A stretch of 8,430 nt of DNA, taken from Chloroflexota bacterium (GTDB lineage Bacteria > Chloroflexota > Anaerolineae > Thermoflexales > Thermoflexaceae). A model generated the notes under the pieces. That model was given only the letters and a program-made list of their open reading frames with translations, ran no database searches and was not told the DNA's origin. Of this stretch, positions 1-6,111 are shown piece after piece. How positions within the stretch are numbered: the first letter of the stretch is position 1; every line of letters starts with the position of its first letter. The stretch lies in NCBI GenBank assembly GCA_030550075.1, contig JAUQQB010000057.1:1-8430 (forward strand), in the 5' to 3' direction. A program made the position numbers and the translations under genes.

Positions 1-1
1 C

Positions 2-73
2 CCCTTCGGCCTTTTGCCAGCCGGCAGGCTTCCCTGGAAGGACGATACGCCCATTGATCACGTTGATGGTCAA
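2..73 (-). CDS. Possible N-terminal fragment of a divergent gene, amidohydrolase-like start
   Basis: The minus strand is open from a TTG at 73-71 to the window edge, about 24 codons. It reads T-I-N-V-I-N-G-R-I-V-L-P-G and then a Gly/Pro/Lys-rich stretch. An N-G-R-I-V-x-P string near the N-terminus is typical of amidohydrolase-superfamily proteins such as hydantoinases, dihydroorotases and GlcNAc-6-phosphate deacetylases, and third positions are mostly G or C. A GTG at 61-59 would be an equally possible start. Neither has a visible Shine-Dalgarno sequence, and the plus strand also has open frames here. The fragment is too short for a firm call. If real, it would be divergently transcribed and share the operator region with the repressor gene. 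Confidence 0.3.
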   Translation of the reverse strand, partial: MTINVINGRIVLPGKPAGWQKAEG

Positions 74-75
74 AG

Positions 76-93
76 TTTGATCGATTCTGATTA
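76..93 (+). promoter_or_regulatory. Possible second, degenerate operator copy
   Basis: TTTGATCGATTCTGATTA (76-93) aligns with 104-122 at 13 of 19 positions with one gap. It sits 28 bases upstream, just before the -35 box, and contains the palindrome ATCGAT. The 11-base core GATCGATTCTG (79-89) recurs exactly at 6960-6970, ahead of the last gene. A secondary site for the same regulator is a reasonable guess, but the match is loose. Confidence 0.3.
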
Positions 94-97
94 TTAC

Positions 98-126
98 TTG
101 ACATTTCAATCGAAATCGATTAGTAT
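98..126 (+). promoter_or_regulatory. Sigma70-type promoter of the DeoR-family gene
   Basis: A perfect -35 hexamer TTGACA (98-103) is followed by a 17-base spacer and TAGTAT (121-126), a 4/6 match to the -10 consensus. The spacing is ideal. Transcription would start near 132-134, so the leader would be only about 10 bases and begin at the ribosome binding site. The spacer contains the AATCGA repeat described separately, so a bound regulator would cover the polymerase site. Confidence 0.75.
108..121 (+). promoter_or_regulatory. Probable repressor operator (AATCGA repeat)
   Basis: AATCGA (108-113) is repeated directly at 114-119. The same 14 bases also form a perfect inverted repeat, AATCGA-AA-TCGATT. 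The site lies between the -35 and -10 boxes and runs one base into the -10. TCGA-containing repeats are common in DeoR-family operators, and these regulators usually control their own promoter, so autoregulation is the natural reading. Binding itself is inferred. Confidence 0.55.
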
Positions 127-133
127 ATGGAAC

Positions 134-138
134 GGAGG
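134..138 (+). promoter_or_regulatory. Ribosome binding site GGAGG deciding the start at 144
   Basis: GGAGG at 134-138 lies 5 bases before ATG 144. The alternative in-frame GTG at 138-140 shares its first base with this motif, so it cannot use it. This fixes the DeoR-family start at 144. Confidence 0.8.
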
Positions 139-143
139 TGCTC

Positions 144-956
144 ATGCAGGCGGCGCGGCGAGAGCAGATCCTTCAGATCCTGAGTGAGCGGTCCTTCGCC
201 ACGGCAGAGGAGTTGGCGCGGCTGACGGGTGCTTCGCTGCCGACGATCCGTCGGGATCTTCAAGCGCTGGCGGAGGAGGGGTTGATCATTCGCACCCGGG
301 GCGGAGCCTCCCTGGGCACTCCGGGGATCGGTCACGAGATCCCGTATCTGACCCGGGCCCGGGTGCAGCTTCCGGAGAAGCGGGCGATCGCCCGCGCGGC
401 GCTGGACTTCATTCGGGAAGGCGATGTGATTGCCCTGGACGTGGGCTCCACCACCTTCGAGCTGGCCCGTCTTCTTCGCCCTCGCCGGAACCTCACGGTG
501 TTTACCGCTTCTGTTCCTATCGCTCAGCTATTGGCCAACACCGAGATCTCCGTGTTCCTGTTGGGTGGCCAGTTGCGCAAGAAAGAGCTCTCTATTGTGG
601 GTCCTCTGGCGCTGCGGATGGCCGCCCAGTTTTACTATGACCGGTTCTTCATGGGGGTGGCCGGTTTGGATCCGGAAGCGGGGTGCACGGATTTTAGCCT
701 GGACGATGTGGAGGTGAAGAAAGTCTTCCTGGAACGTTCGCGGGAAATTATTGTCCTTGCAGATCACACCAAATTAGGCCACATCTCTTTCACCGCCATC
801 TGTCCGATCCAGCGGGTGCACCGGGTGATCACCGATGCGGGGGCGGATCCTCAGATGGTCGCCCGGTTGCGGGAGCTGGGGGTAGCGGTGCGGGTGGTGC
901 CTGTGGTTGAAGATCGCCGGGAAGGGCGTCAGAGCTCTCCAGCCCGATCGCTTTAA
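144..956 (+). CDS. DeoR-family transcriptional repressor
   Basis: A 270-residue cytoplasmic regulator, slightly longer than the usual 250-260 of the family. The N-terminus is a typical DeoR winged helix-turn-helix: R-R-E-Q-I-L near residues 5-10, then the helix-turn-helix at about 20-40 with T-I-R-R-D-L, then the wing G-L-I-I-R-T-R-G-G-A. The C-terminal part is the DeoR sensor domain, related to ribose-5-phosphate isomerase. It shows D-V-G-S-T-T (Asp99-Thr104), F-F-M-G-V-A-G-L-D and A-D-H-T-K (206-210), where most relatives have A-D-x-S-K. Family members usually respond to a phosphorylated sugar or similar metabolite. The last 15 or so residues look like an unconserved tail. It is first in the operon, behind a promoter with an operator-like repeat, so autoregulation is likely. 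The effector is unknown. Confidence 0.93.
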   Translation: MQAARREQILQILSERSFATAEELARLTGASLPTIRRDLQALAEEGLIIRTRGGASLGTPGIGHEIPYLTRARVQLPEKRAIARAALDFIREGDVIALDVGSTTFELARLLRPRRNLTVFTASVPIAQLLANTEISVFLLGGQLRKKELSIVGPLALRMAAQFYYDRFFMGVAGLDPEAGCTDFSLDDVEVKKVFLERSREIIVLADHTKLGHISFTAICPIQRVHRVITDAGADPQMVARLRELGVAVRVVPVVEDRREGRQSSPARSL

Positions 957-989
957 GGGAAATTGAGAGCTCTCAGCATTCTCTTAAAG
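951..989 (+). promoter_or_regulatory. RNA hairpin linking the repressor stop codon to the next Shine-Dalgarno
   Basis: CTTTAAGGGAA (951-961) pairs with TTCTCTTAAAG (979-989) over 11 positions, with one G-U pair. Inside, the 12-base perfect palindrome TGAGAGCTCTCA (964-975) can fold as a 4-bp stem with an AGCT loop. The left arm contains the DeoR-family stop codon TAA (954-956). The right arm contains AAAG of the AAAGGAG Shine-Dalgarno (986-992) of the next gene. No T-tract follows, so it is not an intrinsic terminator. Translational coupling is the inferred role. Confidence 0.6.
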
Positions 990-1000
990 GAGCGATCTGG

Positions 1001-1813
1001 ATGTCCTGGATGCGGGATATCTTCGGGGTCTCCAAGCCTGTGATCGGGATGGTGCATCTTCCGGCTCTTCCGGGCTCTCCTCTATATGACACAGGGAAGG
1101 GGATAGAGGGGATCCTGGAATGGGCCAGGCGGGATTTGCATGCGCTTCAGGAAGGCGGGATCGACGCGGTGATGTTCTGCAACGAGAACGATCGCCCCTA
1201 CACCCTGCGGGCGGATCCAGCGACAGTGGCGGCGATGGCGGCGGTAGTGGGGCGATTGCGTGCTGAGATCGGGGTCCCTTTTGGGATTGATATCCTGTGG
1301 GATCCTTTTGCAGCCCTGGCCGTCGCTCACGCAACAGGCGCTCAGTTTGTCCGGGAGGTGTTTACCGGCGTTTACGCCAGTGATATGGGGCTCTGGAGCC
1401 CCTCGGTCGGGGAGGTCCTGCGTTACCGGCGGGCGATTGGAGCGGAGGGGGTGCGCTTGCTGTTTAACATCAACGCCGAATTCGCAGCCCCGCTGGGGAA
1501 CCGGCCGCTGGCAGAGGTGGCCCGCTCGGTGGTGTTCTCCAGCCTTCCCGATGGCATCTGTGTCTCCGGTCCCATGACCAGTATGCCGGTGCGGGCAGAA
1601 GACCTTCGGGCTGTCAAGGAGGCGGTGGGCTCCATTCCGGTTTTCATTAACACAGGCGCCCGGCATGACAACATTGCAGAGCTATTGCCCTTCGCCGACG
1701 GGGTGATTGTGGGGTCCAGCTTGAAGGTGGACGGGATTACCTGGAATCCAGTGGACCCGGAGCGGGTGCGGTCGTTTATGGCGATTGTCCGCCGGCTTCG
1801 GGCGGAAGGGTAA
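1001..1813 (+). CDS. BtpA/SgcQ-family TIM-barrel protein
   Basis: A 270-residue protein, full length for the BtpA family (Pfam BtpA). Family-typical blocks are G-M-V-H-L-P-A-L-P-G-S-P (16-27), F-C-N-E-N-D-R-P-Y (59-67), V-R-E-V-F-T-G-V-Y-A-S-D-M-G (117-130), I-N-T-G-A-R-H-D-N (216-224) and G-V-I-V-G-S-S-L-K-V-D-G (234-245). The last two resemble the C-terminal phosphate-binding strands of TIM barrels. Cyanobacterial BtpA affects photosystem I biogenesis, but relatives in heterotrophs, such as E. coli SgcQ, sit in sugar operons. That context applies here; the reaction is not established, and a phosphorylated sugar or nucleoside-like substrate is only a guess. ATG 1001 has AAAGGAG eight bases upstream, partly sequestered by the 951-989 hairpin. 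The ABC ATPase gene follows after 6 bases. Confidence 0.9.
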   Translation: MSWMRDIFGVSKPVIGMVHLPALPGSPLYDTGKGIEGILEWARRDLHALQEGGIDAVMFCNENDRPYTLRADPATVAAMAAVVGRLRAEIGVPFGIDILWDPFAALAVAHATGAQFVREVFTGVYASDMGLWSPSVGEVLRYRRAIGAEGVRLLFNINAEFAAPLGNRPLAEVARSVVFSSLPDGICVSGPMTSMPVRAEDLRAVKEAVGSIPVFINTGARHDNIAELLPFADGVIVGSSLKVDGITWNPVDPERVRSFMAIVRRLRAEG

Positions 1814-1819
1814 GGCGAG

Positions 1820-2887
1820 ATGGCCCGGGTTGAAGTAGAGGGTTTGACCAAACGCTTCGGACGCGTGGTGGCCGTTCAGGACTTCAGCCTGAAGGTCGAG
1901 GAGGGAGAGCTGGTCTCCCTTCTCGGGCCATCCGGGTGCGGGAAAACCACCGTTCTTCGCTGTATTGCCGGTTTCGAACGGCCAGACGCGGGCCGTATCA
2001 TCGTGGACGGACAGGTTCTGAATGATGTGCCTCCCGAGCGGCGGAACATCGGCATGGTCTTCCAGACCTATGCCCTTTTCCCGCACATGACCGTGGCGGA
2101 GAACATTGCCTTTTCCCTGATGATTCGAGGCCGCCCTCGGGAGGAGCGGGAGCGTGTGGTGAAGGAAATGCTGGAGCTGGTCCATCTGGAGGGTATGGAG
2201 GATCGCTATCCTCACCAGCTCTCCGGCGGTCAGCGCCAGCGGGTGGCCCTCGCCCGTGCTCTGGCGATGCGCCCCAAGGTACTGCTCCTCGACGAACCCC
2301 TTTCCGCCCTGGACGCCAAGATCCGGGAGGAGTTGCGAGGGGAGATCCGACGTATTCAGAAGGCTCTGGGGATCACCACCCTGTATGTCACCCACGATCA
2401 AGAAGAAGCGTTAGCCCTTTCCGATCGTGTGGTCGTGATGAATATGGGGATCATCGAGCAGATAGGAACCCCGGCGGAGATTTACAACGCTCCGCGGACT
2501 TCTTTCGTAGCGAGGTTCGTGGGGACGATGAATCTCCTGCAGGGTCGGTTCGAATCCGATGGACATTTTGTTTGGAAAGGAACGATGTTCCGAATCCGCC
2601 CTCATCCAGAGATCCGTGGAAGCCGTGAGGTATATCTGGCCCTTCGTCCGGAGCGCCTGAAAGTTGCCTCCCTCCCGGAACAGATCCCGCCTGATCATAA
2701 CCGGATCCCCGGCCGCGTGGAGTGGGTAACGTTTCTCGGGCCCATCGGTCGTCTTACGGTGCGCAGCAATGAGGAATTGTTGCAGGTGGACCTGCCTTCC
2801 GATGAGGCGGTTCGCTTCCCGATCGGCTCGCTGATTTGGATTCACTTTCATCCCGAATCCGCCCATCTGGTGCCGAAAGAGCCTTAG
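1820..2887 (+). CDS. ABC importer ATP-binding protein (PotA/UgpC type)
   Basis: A 355-residue ATPase that powers an importer from the cytoplasmic side of the membrane. All motifs are intact: Walker A G-P-S-G-C-G-K-T-T (36-44), Q-loop Gln82, signature L-S-G-G-Q (134-138), Walker B L-L-L-D-E-P (155-160), D-loop S-A-L-D (162-165) and switch His192 in T-H-D-Q-E-E-A. Residues beyond about 235 form a TOBE-type regulatory domain, with L-A-L-R-P-E-R near its middle. The length and C-terminal domain are those of the polyamine, ferric, maltose and glycerol-phosphate importers. The start at 1820 lies 6 bases after the previous stop, and its purine-rich ribosome binding site overlaps the end of that gene, so the two are probably co-translated. 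The permeases downstream (5206-6890) are its likely partners, although an enzyme gene and a binding-protein gene lie between. Confidence 0.95.
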   Translation: MARVEVEGLTKRFGRVVAVQDFSLKVEEGELVSLLGPSGCGKTTVLRCIAGFERPDAGRIIVDGQVLNDVPPERRNIGMVFQTYALFPHMTVAENIAFSLMIRGRPREERERVVKEMLELVHLEGMEDRYPHQLSGGQRQRVALARALAMRPKVLLLDEPLSALDAKIREELRGEIRRIQKALGITTLYVTHDQEEALALSDRVVVMNMGIIEQIGTPAEIYNAPRTSFVARFVGTMNLLQGRFESDGHFVWKGTMFRIRPHPEIRGSREVYLALRPERLKVASLPEQIPPDHNRIPGRVEWVTFLGPIGRLTVRSNEELLQVDLPSDEAVRFPIGSLIWIHFHPESAHLVPKEP

Positions 2888-2898
2888 CGCTTCGTCGC

Positions 2899-2982
2899 AT
2901 GATGTTTTGGGGATTGGGGGCGGGGACCGCGAGTCAAAGGCTCTCGGCCCTGGCTTCTCCCGCTCGCACCCCGTCGAAATGA
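2899..2982 (+). CDS. Possible short leader ORF before the isomerase gene
   Basis: ATG ATG at 2899-2904 opens a 27-codon frame. It ends in a TGA (2980-2982) that overlaps the ATG at 2979 as ATGA, the usual geometry of translational coupling. No ribosome binding site is visible at the right distance, and the peptide (M-M-F-W-G-L-G-A-G-T...) matches nothing I recognise. The overlap could be chance. Confidence 0.15.
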   Translation: MMFWGLGAGTASQRLSALASPARTPSK

Positions 2983-3860
2983 GGCATCTGGAGATGGTCG
3001 CCTTTGGCTTTAAGGGACCAAATGCAGAGCAGGTGGGCGATGCGGAAAGCTGGCTGCCGGATCTGCGAGCGGCGGGCTTCTCCTGGATGGAGATCCGGGC
3101 TCCAGAAGCGCCGGATCCCACCTGGGAAGCCACGTTGCGGGAATGGCGGGAGCGATACGGATGGTCCCTGGCTGTCCACGCCCGTTTCTTTGGCGTCAAT
3201 CTATCAAGCCCGAACCCCCGGGTGCGTCGGGCTGCTGTCGAAGTGGCTCTGGAAGATCTGATGTTCGCAGCGCGGATCGGTGCCCGACGGTTGAATGTGC
3301 ATGCGGGGGATGTGAACTGGTATGATGTTCCCCCGCCTCATCATGCTGCTCATGCCACGATGGTGTGTGAGCTCAACCGGCTGCGCGCTCAGCATCTGGC
3401 GGCGGCCGCCGTTTCCATCTCGGAGATCGGAGAGGCCGCTCGGGCGATGGGCATAGAGGTCGTGGTTGAAAACCTCTATAAGCCATGGGAGTTACTGTGC
3501 ACACCCGAGGAAGCCCATGCTTTCCTGGAGCGGCTGGAGCCATCGATTGGCTTCACTCTGGATGTTGGCCATGCCCGCATAGCGGGATGTTCCCCTATCG
3601 CCTTTATAGAAACTTTGAACGGTCGGATCCGCCATATGCATCTCCACTGGAATGATGGGCACTTTGATACCCATGATTTCCCGGATCTATCCAATCCGGA
3701 TTTGCAAGAGATCATTCGGGCAAGTATGCGTTTGAGCCCTCAAGCCTTGCTGGTGATCGAGATCCTGCCCGGATCATCGAATGGAAGGCTCGAGCAATTT
3801 TGCGAATGGCCTGCTCAGGTCTCTGCGGTTCTACAGACAGAAGCTGTGAAAAAGATTTGA
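2979..3860 (+). CDS. Sugar phosphate isomerase/epimerase, xylose-isomerase-like TIM barrel
   Basis: A 293-residue protein of the xylose-isomerase-like TIM-barrel superfamily (Pfam AP_endonuc_2). Members isomerise or epimerise sugars and polyol derivatives with a divalent metal. Likely metal ligands are at strand ends: Glu164 in V-V-V-E-N-L, Asp195 and His198 in L-D-V-G-H, His221 or His223 in H-M-H-L-H-W-N-D-G, and Glu261 in L-V-I-E-I-L. The catalytic set looks complete, so the enzyme is probably active; the substrate is unknown. The start is uncertain. ATG 2979 is the first ATG in frame but has no clear Shine-Dalgarno. ATG 2994 has GAGG nine bases upstream. A TTG at 2907 would add 24 unconserved-looking residues. 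The gene lies 91 bases after the ATPase gene and is probably in the same operon. Confidence 0.85.
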   Translation: MRHLEMVAFGFKGPNAEQVGDAESWLPDLRAAGFSWMEIRAPEAPDPTWEATLREWRERYGWSLAVHARFFGVNLSSPNPRVRRAAVEVALEDLMFAARIGARRLNVHAGDVNWYDVPPPHHAAHATMVCELNRLRAQHLAAAAVSISEIGEAARAMGIEVVVENLYKPWELLCTPEEAHAFLERLEPSIGFTLDVGHARIAGCSPIAFIETLNGRIRHMHLHWNDGHFDTHDFPDLSNPDLQEIIRASMRLSPQALLVIEILPGSSNGRLEQFCEWPAQVSAVLQTEAVKKI

Positions 3861-3961
3861 CAGGGTCTGAAACCACCCCTCATCAAGATTTCAAGGACAC
3901 TTCGCAGTGTGGGTGCTACTAACAGAGTGAATCGTGATCCTTTCTCACAAAGGAGGTTGCC
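3861..3961 (+). promoter_or_regulatory. Leader of the first binding protein with a strong ribosome binding site
   Basis: This 101-base gap carries AAAGGAGG (3949-3956), five bases before ATG 3962, the strongest class of ribosome binding site in the window. A small hairpin, ACACT-TCGC-AGTGT (3897-3910), lies upstream, and CACCC (3874-3878) could also pair with the adjacent GGGTG (3911-3915). No T-tract follows, so a terminator is unlikely. AGGACA (3894-3899), 17 bases before TACTAA (3917-3922), is at best a weak promoter. A strong site fits the high expression usual for binding proteins. Confidence 0.5.
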
Positions 3962-5134
3962 ATGCGTTCTCAGTGGTTTGTTGGGCTGATGATCGTTACG
4001 CTGTTGCTGGCGGCCTGTGCCCCGGCTGCCACGCCGACTCCAACGCCTGCGCCGCCAGCAGCTCCCACGCCGGCCCCCGCTACCCCCACGCCGGTTCCGC
4101 CTACCCCGACGAAGACGCTGGAGCAGATGACCTTTGAGGAACGGATCGCTTTCCTGGCCGAGAAAGCGAAGGCGGAGGGTGGGGTCATCAACTCCTACGG
4201 GATGCCCGAGATCTGGGCGAACTATGGTGGGATTTACGCCGAGTTCAAGAAGCGTTTCGGGATCACTCAGCAGGACATTGATATGGGCAGTTCGGTGGTC
4301 CTGGCGCGGATGACCGAGGAGAACGCCAGCAAGAATGACGTGGCGGACCTCAAGCCGGCCTTCGCAGCTGAGCTGGCCAAGCGGGGGCTCACGGCAGATT
4401 ACAAGGTCTCCTGCTGGGACAAGCTTCCGGAGGGCCAGAAAGGGCAGGATCCGAATACGGGTTCGGTGTGGTATGTCGGATATAAGGGCACGCTGGGGTG
4501 GATCGTGAACACCAATCTGATCAAGACCATCCCGCGCGCCTGGAAGGATCTGGAAAACCCCGAATATAAGAACATGATCGGGTATCTGGATCCGCGGGCT
4601 ACCGGGACGGGGATCAACACGGTGGAGGCGGCCGCATATGCCGTCAGTGGCGATCCTTACAACTACAAGGCGGGCGCGGAGTTCCTGGGTCGCCTCCACA
4701 AGATGGGACTGGTGGCCAGTGTGGATCCCAAAGTCACGGTGGATAAATTCCAGCGAGGCGAGATCGGGATCCTGATCAACTTCGATTACAACCTGCTGAA
4801 GTGGAAGGAGGAACTGGGGGTCCCCAGCGAGGTGGTGATCCCAGCCGATGGAACGATCGCCAGCGGCGGCGGGGTGATCATCGCCAAGAACGCGCCGCAT
4901 CCGTATACGGCTCGTCTGTTTATGGAGTTTCTGCTCTGCGGGGATGGCCAGAAGCTCTACGCTCAGGGCTTTGTCACGCCTATCCGCCCGGATGTGGAGC
5001 TGCCGCCGGAGGTGGCGGCGAAGTTCCCGCCCAAGGAAGCTTACGCCAGGGTGGTGATGATCGATTACGCGAAGGACGCCGCCATTTCGGAAGATTTGAA
5101 GAAAGCATGGGCGGAGGCGACGGGAGCCCCATAA
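3962..5134 (+). CDS. Lipoprotein solute-binding protein, extracellular family 1 (AfuA/PotD-like)
   Basis: A 390-residue exported lipoprotein that captures the substrate for the importer. It has a short hydrophobic signal with lipobox L-A-A-C and lipidated Cys19. A Pro/Thr/Ala linker follows (about 20-52), a surface tether often seen in Chloroflexota. The remainder has the layout of family-1 periplasmic binding proteins: an opening G-V-I-N-S-Y-G-M-P segment, a central G-T-L-G-W-I-V-N-T-N-L-I block, then P-R-A-W-K-D-L and a late G-G-G-V-I-I-A-K-N-A-P-H-P. These traits resemble binding proteins for ferric ion, polyamines, aminoethylphosphonate and, for AfuA, hexose phosphates. Cys151 and Cys326 are the only cysteines of the mature domain and could form a disulfide. 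The PotB/PotC-type permeases downstream make it their likely cognate partner. The substrate is not determinable from sequence. Confidence 0.9.
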   Translation: MRSQWFVGLMIVTLLLAACAPAATPTPTPAPPAAPTPAPATPTPVPPTPTKTLEQMTFEERIAFLAEKAKAEGGVINSYGMPEIWANYGGIYAEFKKRFGITQQDIDMGSSVVLARMTEENASKNDVADLKPAFAAELAKRGLTADYKVSCWDKLPEGQKGQDPNTGSVWYVGYKGTLGWIVNTNLIKTIPRAWKDLENPEYKNMIGYLDPRATGTGINTVEAAAYAVSGDPYNYKAGAEFLGRLHKMGLVASVDPKVTVDKFQRGEIGILINFDYNLLKWKEELGVPSEVVIPADGTIASGGGVIIAKNAPHPYTARLFMEFLLCGDGQKLYAQGFVTPIRPDVELPPEVAAKFPPKEAYARVVMIDYAKDAAISEDLKKAWAEATGAP

Positions 5135-5144
5135 GCGATCCGAC

Positions 5145-5180
5145 GAAGGGGGAGGGAAAACCTCGCTTCCCTCCCCCTTC
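5145..5180 (+). promoter_or_regulatory. Strong intercistronic hairpin between binding protein and permease
   Basis: GAAGGGGGAGGGAA (5145-5158) and TTCCCTCCCCCTTC (5167-5180) form a perfect 14-bp stem with an 8-base loop. It begins 10 bases after the binding-protein stop and ends 15 bases before the permease ribosome binding site. TAAACATC follows, not a T-run, so it is not a classical terminator. Hairpins in this place, as after malE, commonly protect the upstream mRNA or reduce read-through, giving more binding protein than permease. That role is inferred here. Confidence 0.65.
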
Positions 5181-5195
5181 TAAACATCTGGGATC

Positions 5196-5200
5196 GGAGG
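5196..5200 (+). promoter_or_regulatory. Ribosome binding site GGAGG deciding the permease start at 5206
   Basis: GGAGG lies 5 bases before ATG 5206. The frame is open much further upstream, to 4801, but that part overlaps the binding-protein gene and runs through the hairpin, so this site marks the real start. Confidence 0.8.
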
Positions 5201-5205
5201 CCAGG

Positions 5206-6111
5206 ATGCCAGATACCACGGTTACGGCCGTGCGCAAACCCGTCGCGCGATGGTGGGAGGTTCGGCAGCTTACCGCCCTCTTACGCGCCGAGGTGCTATT
5301 GCTTCTCCCATTCGTTGTTTTCCTCGGCCTATTTGAAGTCTATCCGTTAGTGAACATGGGTATACGCAGCTTATTCGATCAAGATAGTGCGTTTACTATT
5401 CAAAATTATGTCAATGTGTTTACGAAGCCGCAGTTCCGAACGGCTATTCGAAACAGCCTTCTGTTCGCTTCAGCGGCGAGTTTGGTAGGAGGGATTGGGG
5501 GAACCTTTGTGGCGGCGCTGGCAGTTCGGCTGCCTCCGCGCTGGCGCAATTTTCTGTTATCCCTGTATGCGCTTCCGATGACGCTTTCGGGTCTGGTCGT
5601 CGCCTTCGCTTTTATTGTCTTGTTAGGCCGTAATGGCGTGCTGAATCTGATCGTCCGGCGGATCTTTGCTCTCCCCCCAACGGTGTATTTCAACCTGTAT
5701 GACTGGCCAGGTATTGTAATGGTCTATGCTTTCTTCCAGATCCCTTTGATGACCTTAAGCATGGCTGCGGTGTTTGAGAACCTGGACCCCAGCCTGATCG
5801 AAGCTGCTCGCAATCTGGGGGCGCGTCCGTGGCAGGTCTGGCGATACGTGGTGATCCCGGTGCTCCTTCCGGGCTTCCTGGCGGGGATGAGCATTCAGTT
5901 CGCTGGGATGATGGGCGCTTTCGGGACGGTGTTGGCGCTGGTGGGGATGGCCAAGAACCTGCTTTCTCTGCAGATCTATTCCCACGCCTCGGAATCGACT
6001 TATAACTTGCCGCAGGCGGGAGCGCTGTCGATCGTGCTGATCGCGATTACAGCGACCGCCCTGGCCCTGCTGAGTTGGGGTGCCCGACGGCTGGCAAGGA
6101 GGGCGGCATGA
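5206..6111 (+). CDS. ABC importer permease, first subunit (PotB-like)
   Basis: A 301-residue inner-membrane permease of the binding-protein-dependent transport family (BPD_transp_1). After a basic, Arg-rich N-terminus (about 1-28), the first membrane span is at 30-50, followed by an extracytoplasmic segment and roughly five more hydrophobic spans. The cytoplasmic EAA loop that contacts the ATPase is clear at 199-223: it begins E-A-A-R-N-L-G-A and ends I-P-V-L-L-P-G. The x-L-G-A form of this loop is the polyamine, ferric and sulfate type, where CUT1 sugar permeases usually have D-G-A. The protein ends in a basic tail. Its stop overlaps the start of the second permease by 4 bases, so the two are translationally coupled and probably form a heterodimer. 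The segment near 5340-5420 is noticeably richer in A and T than the rest of the gene. Confidence 0.93.
   Translation: MPDTTVTAVRKPVARWWEVRQLTALLRAEVLLLLPFVVFLGLFEVYPLVNMGIRSLFDQDSAFTIQNYVNVFTKPQFRTAIRNSLLFASAASLVGGIGGTFVAALAVRLPPRWRNFLLSLYALPMTLSGLVVAFAFIVLLGRNGVLNLIVRRIFALPPTVYFNLYDWPGIVMVYAFFQIPLMTLSMAAVFENLDPSLIEAARNLGARPWQVWRYVVIPVLLPGFLAGMSIQFAGMMGAFGTVLALVGMAKNLLSLQIYSHASESTYNLPQAGALSIVLIAITATALALLSWGARRLARRAA
6096..6102 (+). promoter_or_regulatory. Ribosome binding site AAGGAGG deciding the start at 6108
   Basis: AAGGAGG lies 5 bases before ATG 6108, inside the last codons of the first permease. It rules out the upstream in-frame start near 6075, which has no such site. Confidence 0.85.

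Noticed and set aside
138..143. GTG at 138 as start of the DeoR-family gene
   Set aside because: Its first base is the last base of the GGAGG ribosome binding site; ATG 144 has the correct 5-base spacing.
931..974. Repeated AGAGCTCTC (931-939 and 966-974) as paired operator sites
   Set aside because: The first copy lies in the repressor coding sequence and the second is the top of the 951-989 hairpin. Nothing else supports protein binding.
2923..2950. Hairpin in the gap before the isomerase gene (CCGCGAG against CTCTCGG)
   Set aside because: Short, with a central mismatch and no T-run; too weak to call a terminator.
3894..3922. Internal promoter before the first receptor gene
   Set aside because: AGGACA-N17-TACTAA has poor hexamers; the spacing alone is not enough to call it.
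4019..4117. Low-complexity C-rich stretch as a DNA repeat element
   Set aside because: It encodes the Pro/Thr/Ala linker after the lipobox cysteine of the receptor, so the repetition is at the protein level.
3815..4900. Long minus-strand open frame (361 codons) opposite the first receptor gene
   Set aside because: It lies antisense to a well-supported lipoprotein gene, its composition is Arg/His/Gly-rich and shows no domain. It reflects GC-rich codon bias on the other strand. The same applies to the other antisense frames, such as those around 1682-2401 and 7092-7574.
4801..5205. N-terminal extension of the first permease
   Set aside because: The frame is open, but it overlaps the receptor gene, crosses a 14-bp hairpin and gives Gly/Arg-rich non-family sequence. 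ATG 5206 has a good ribosome binding site.
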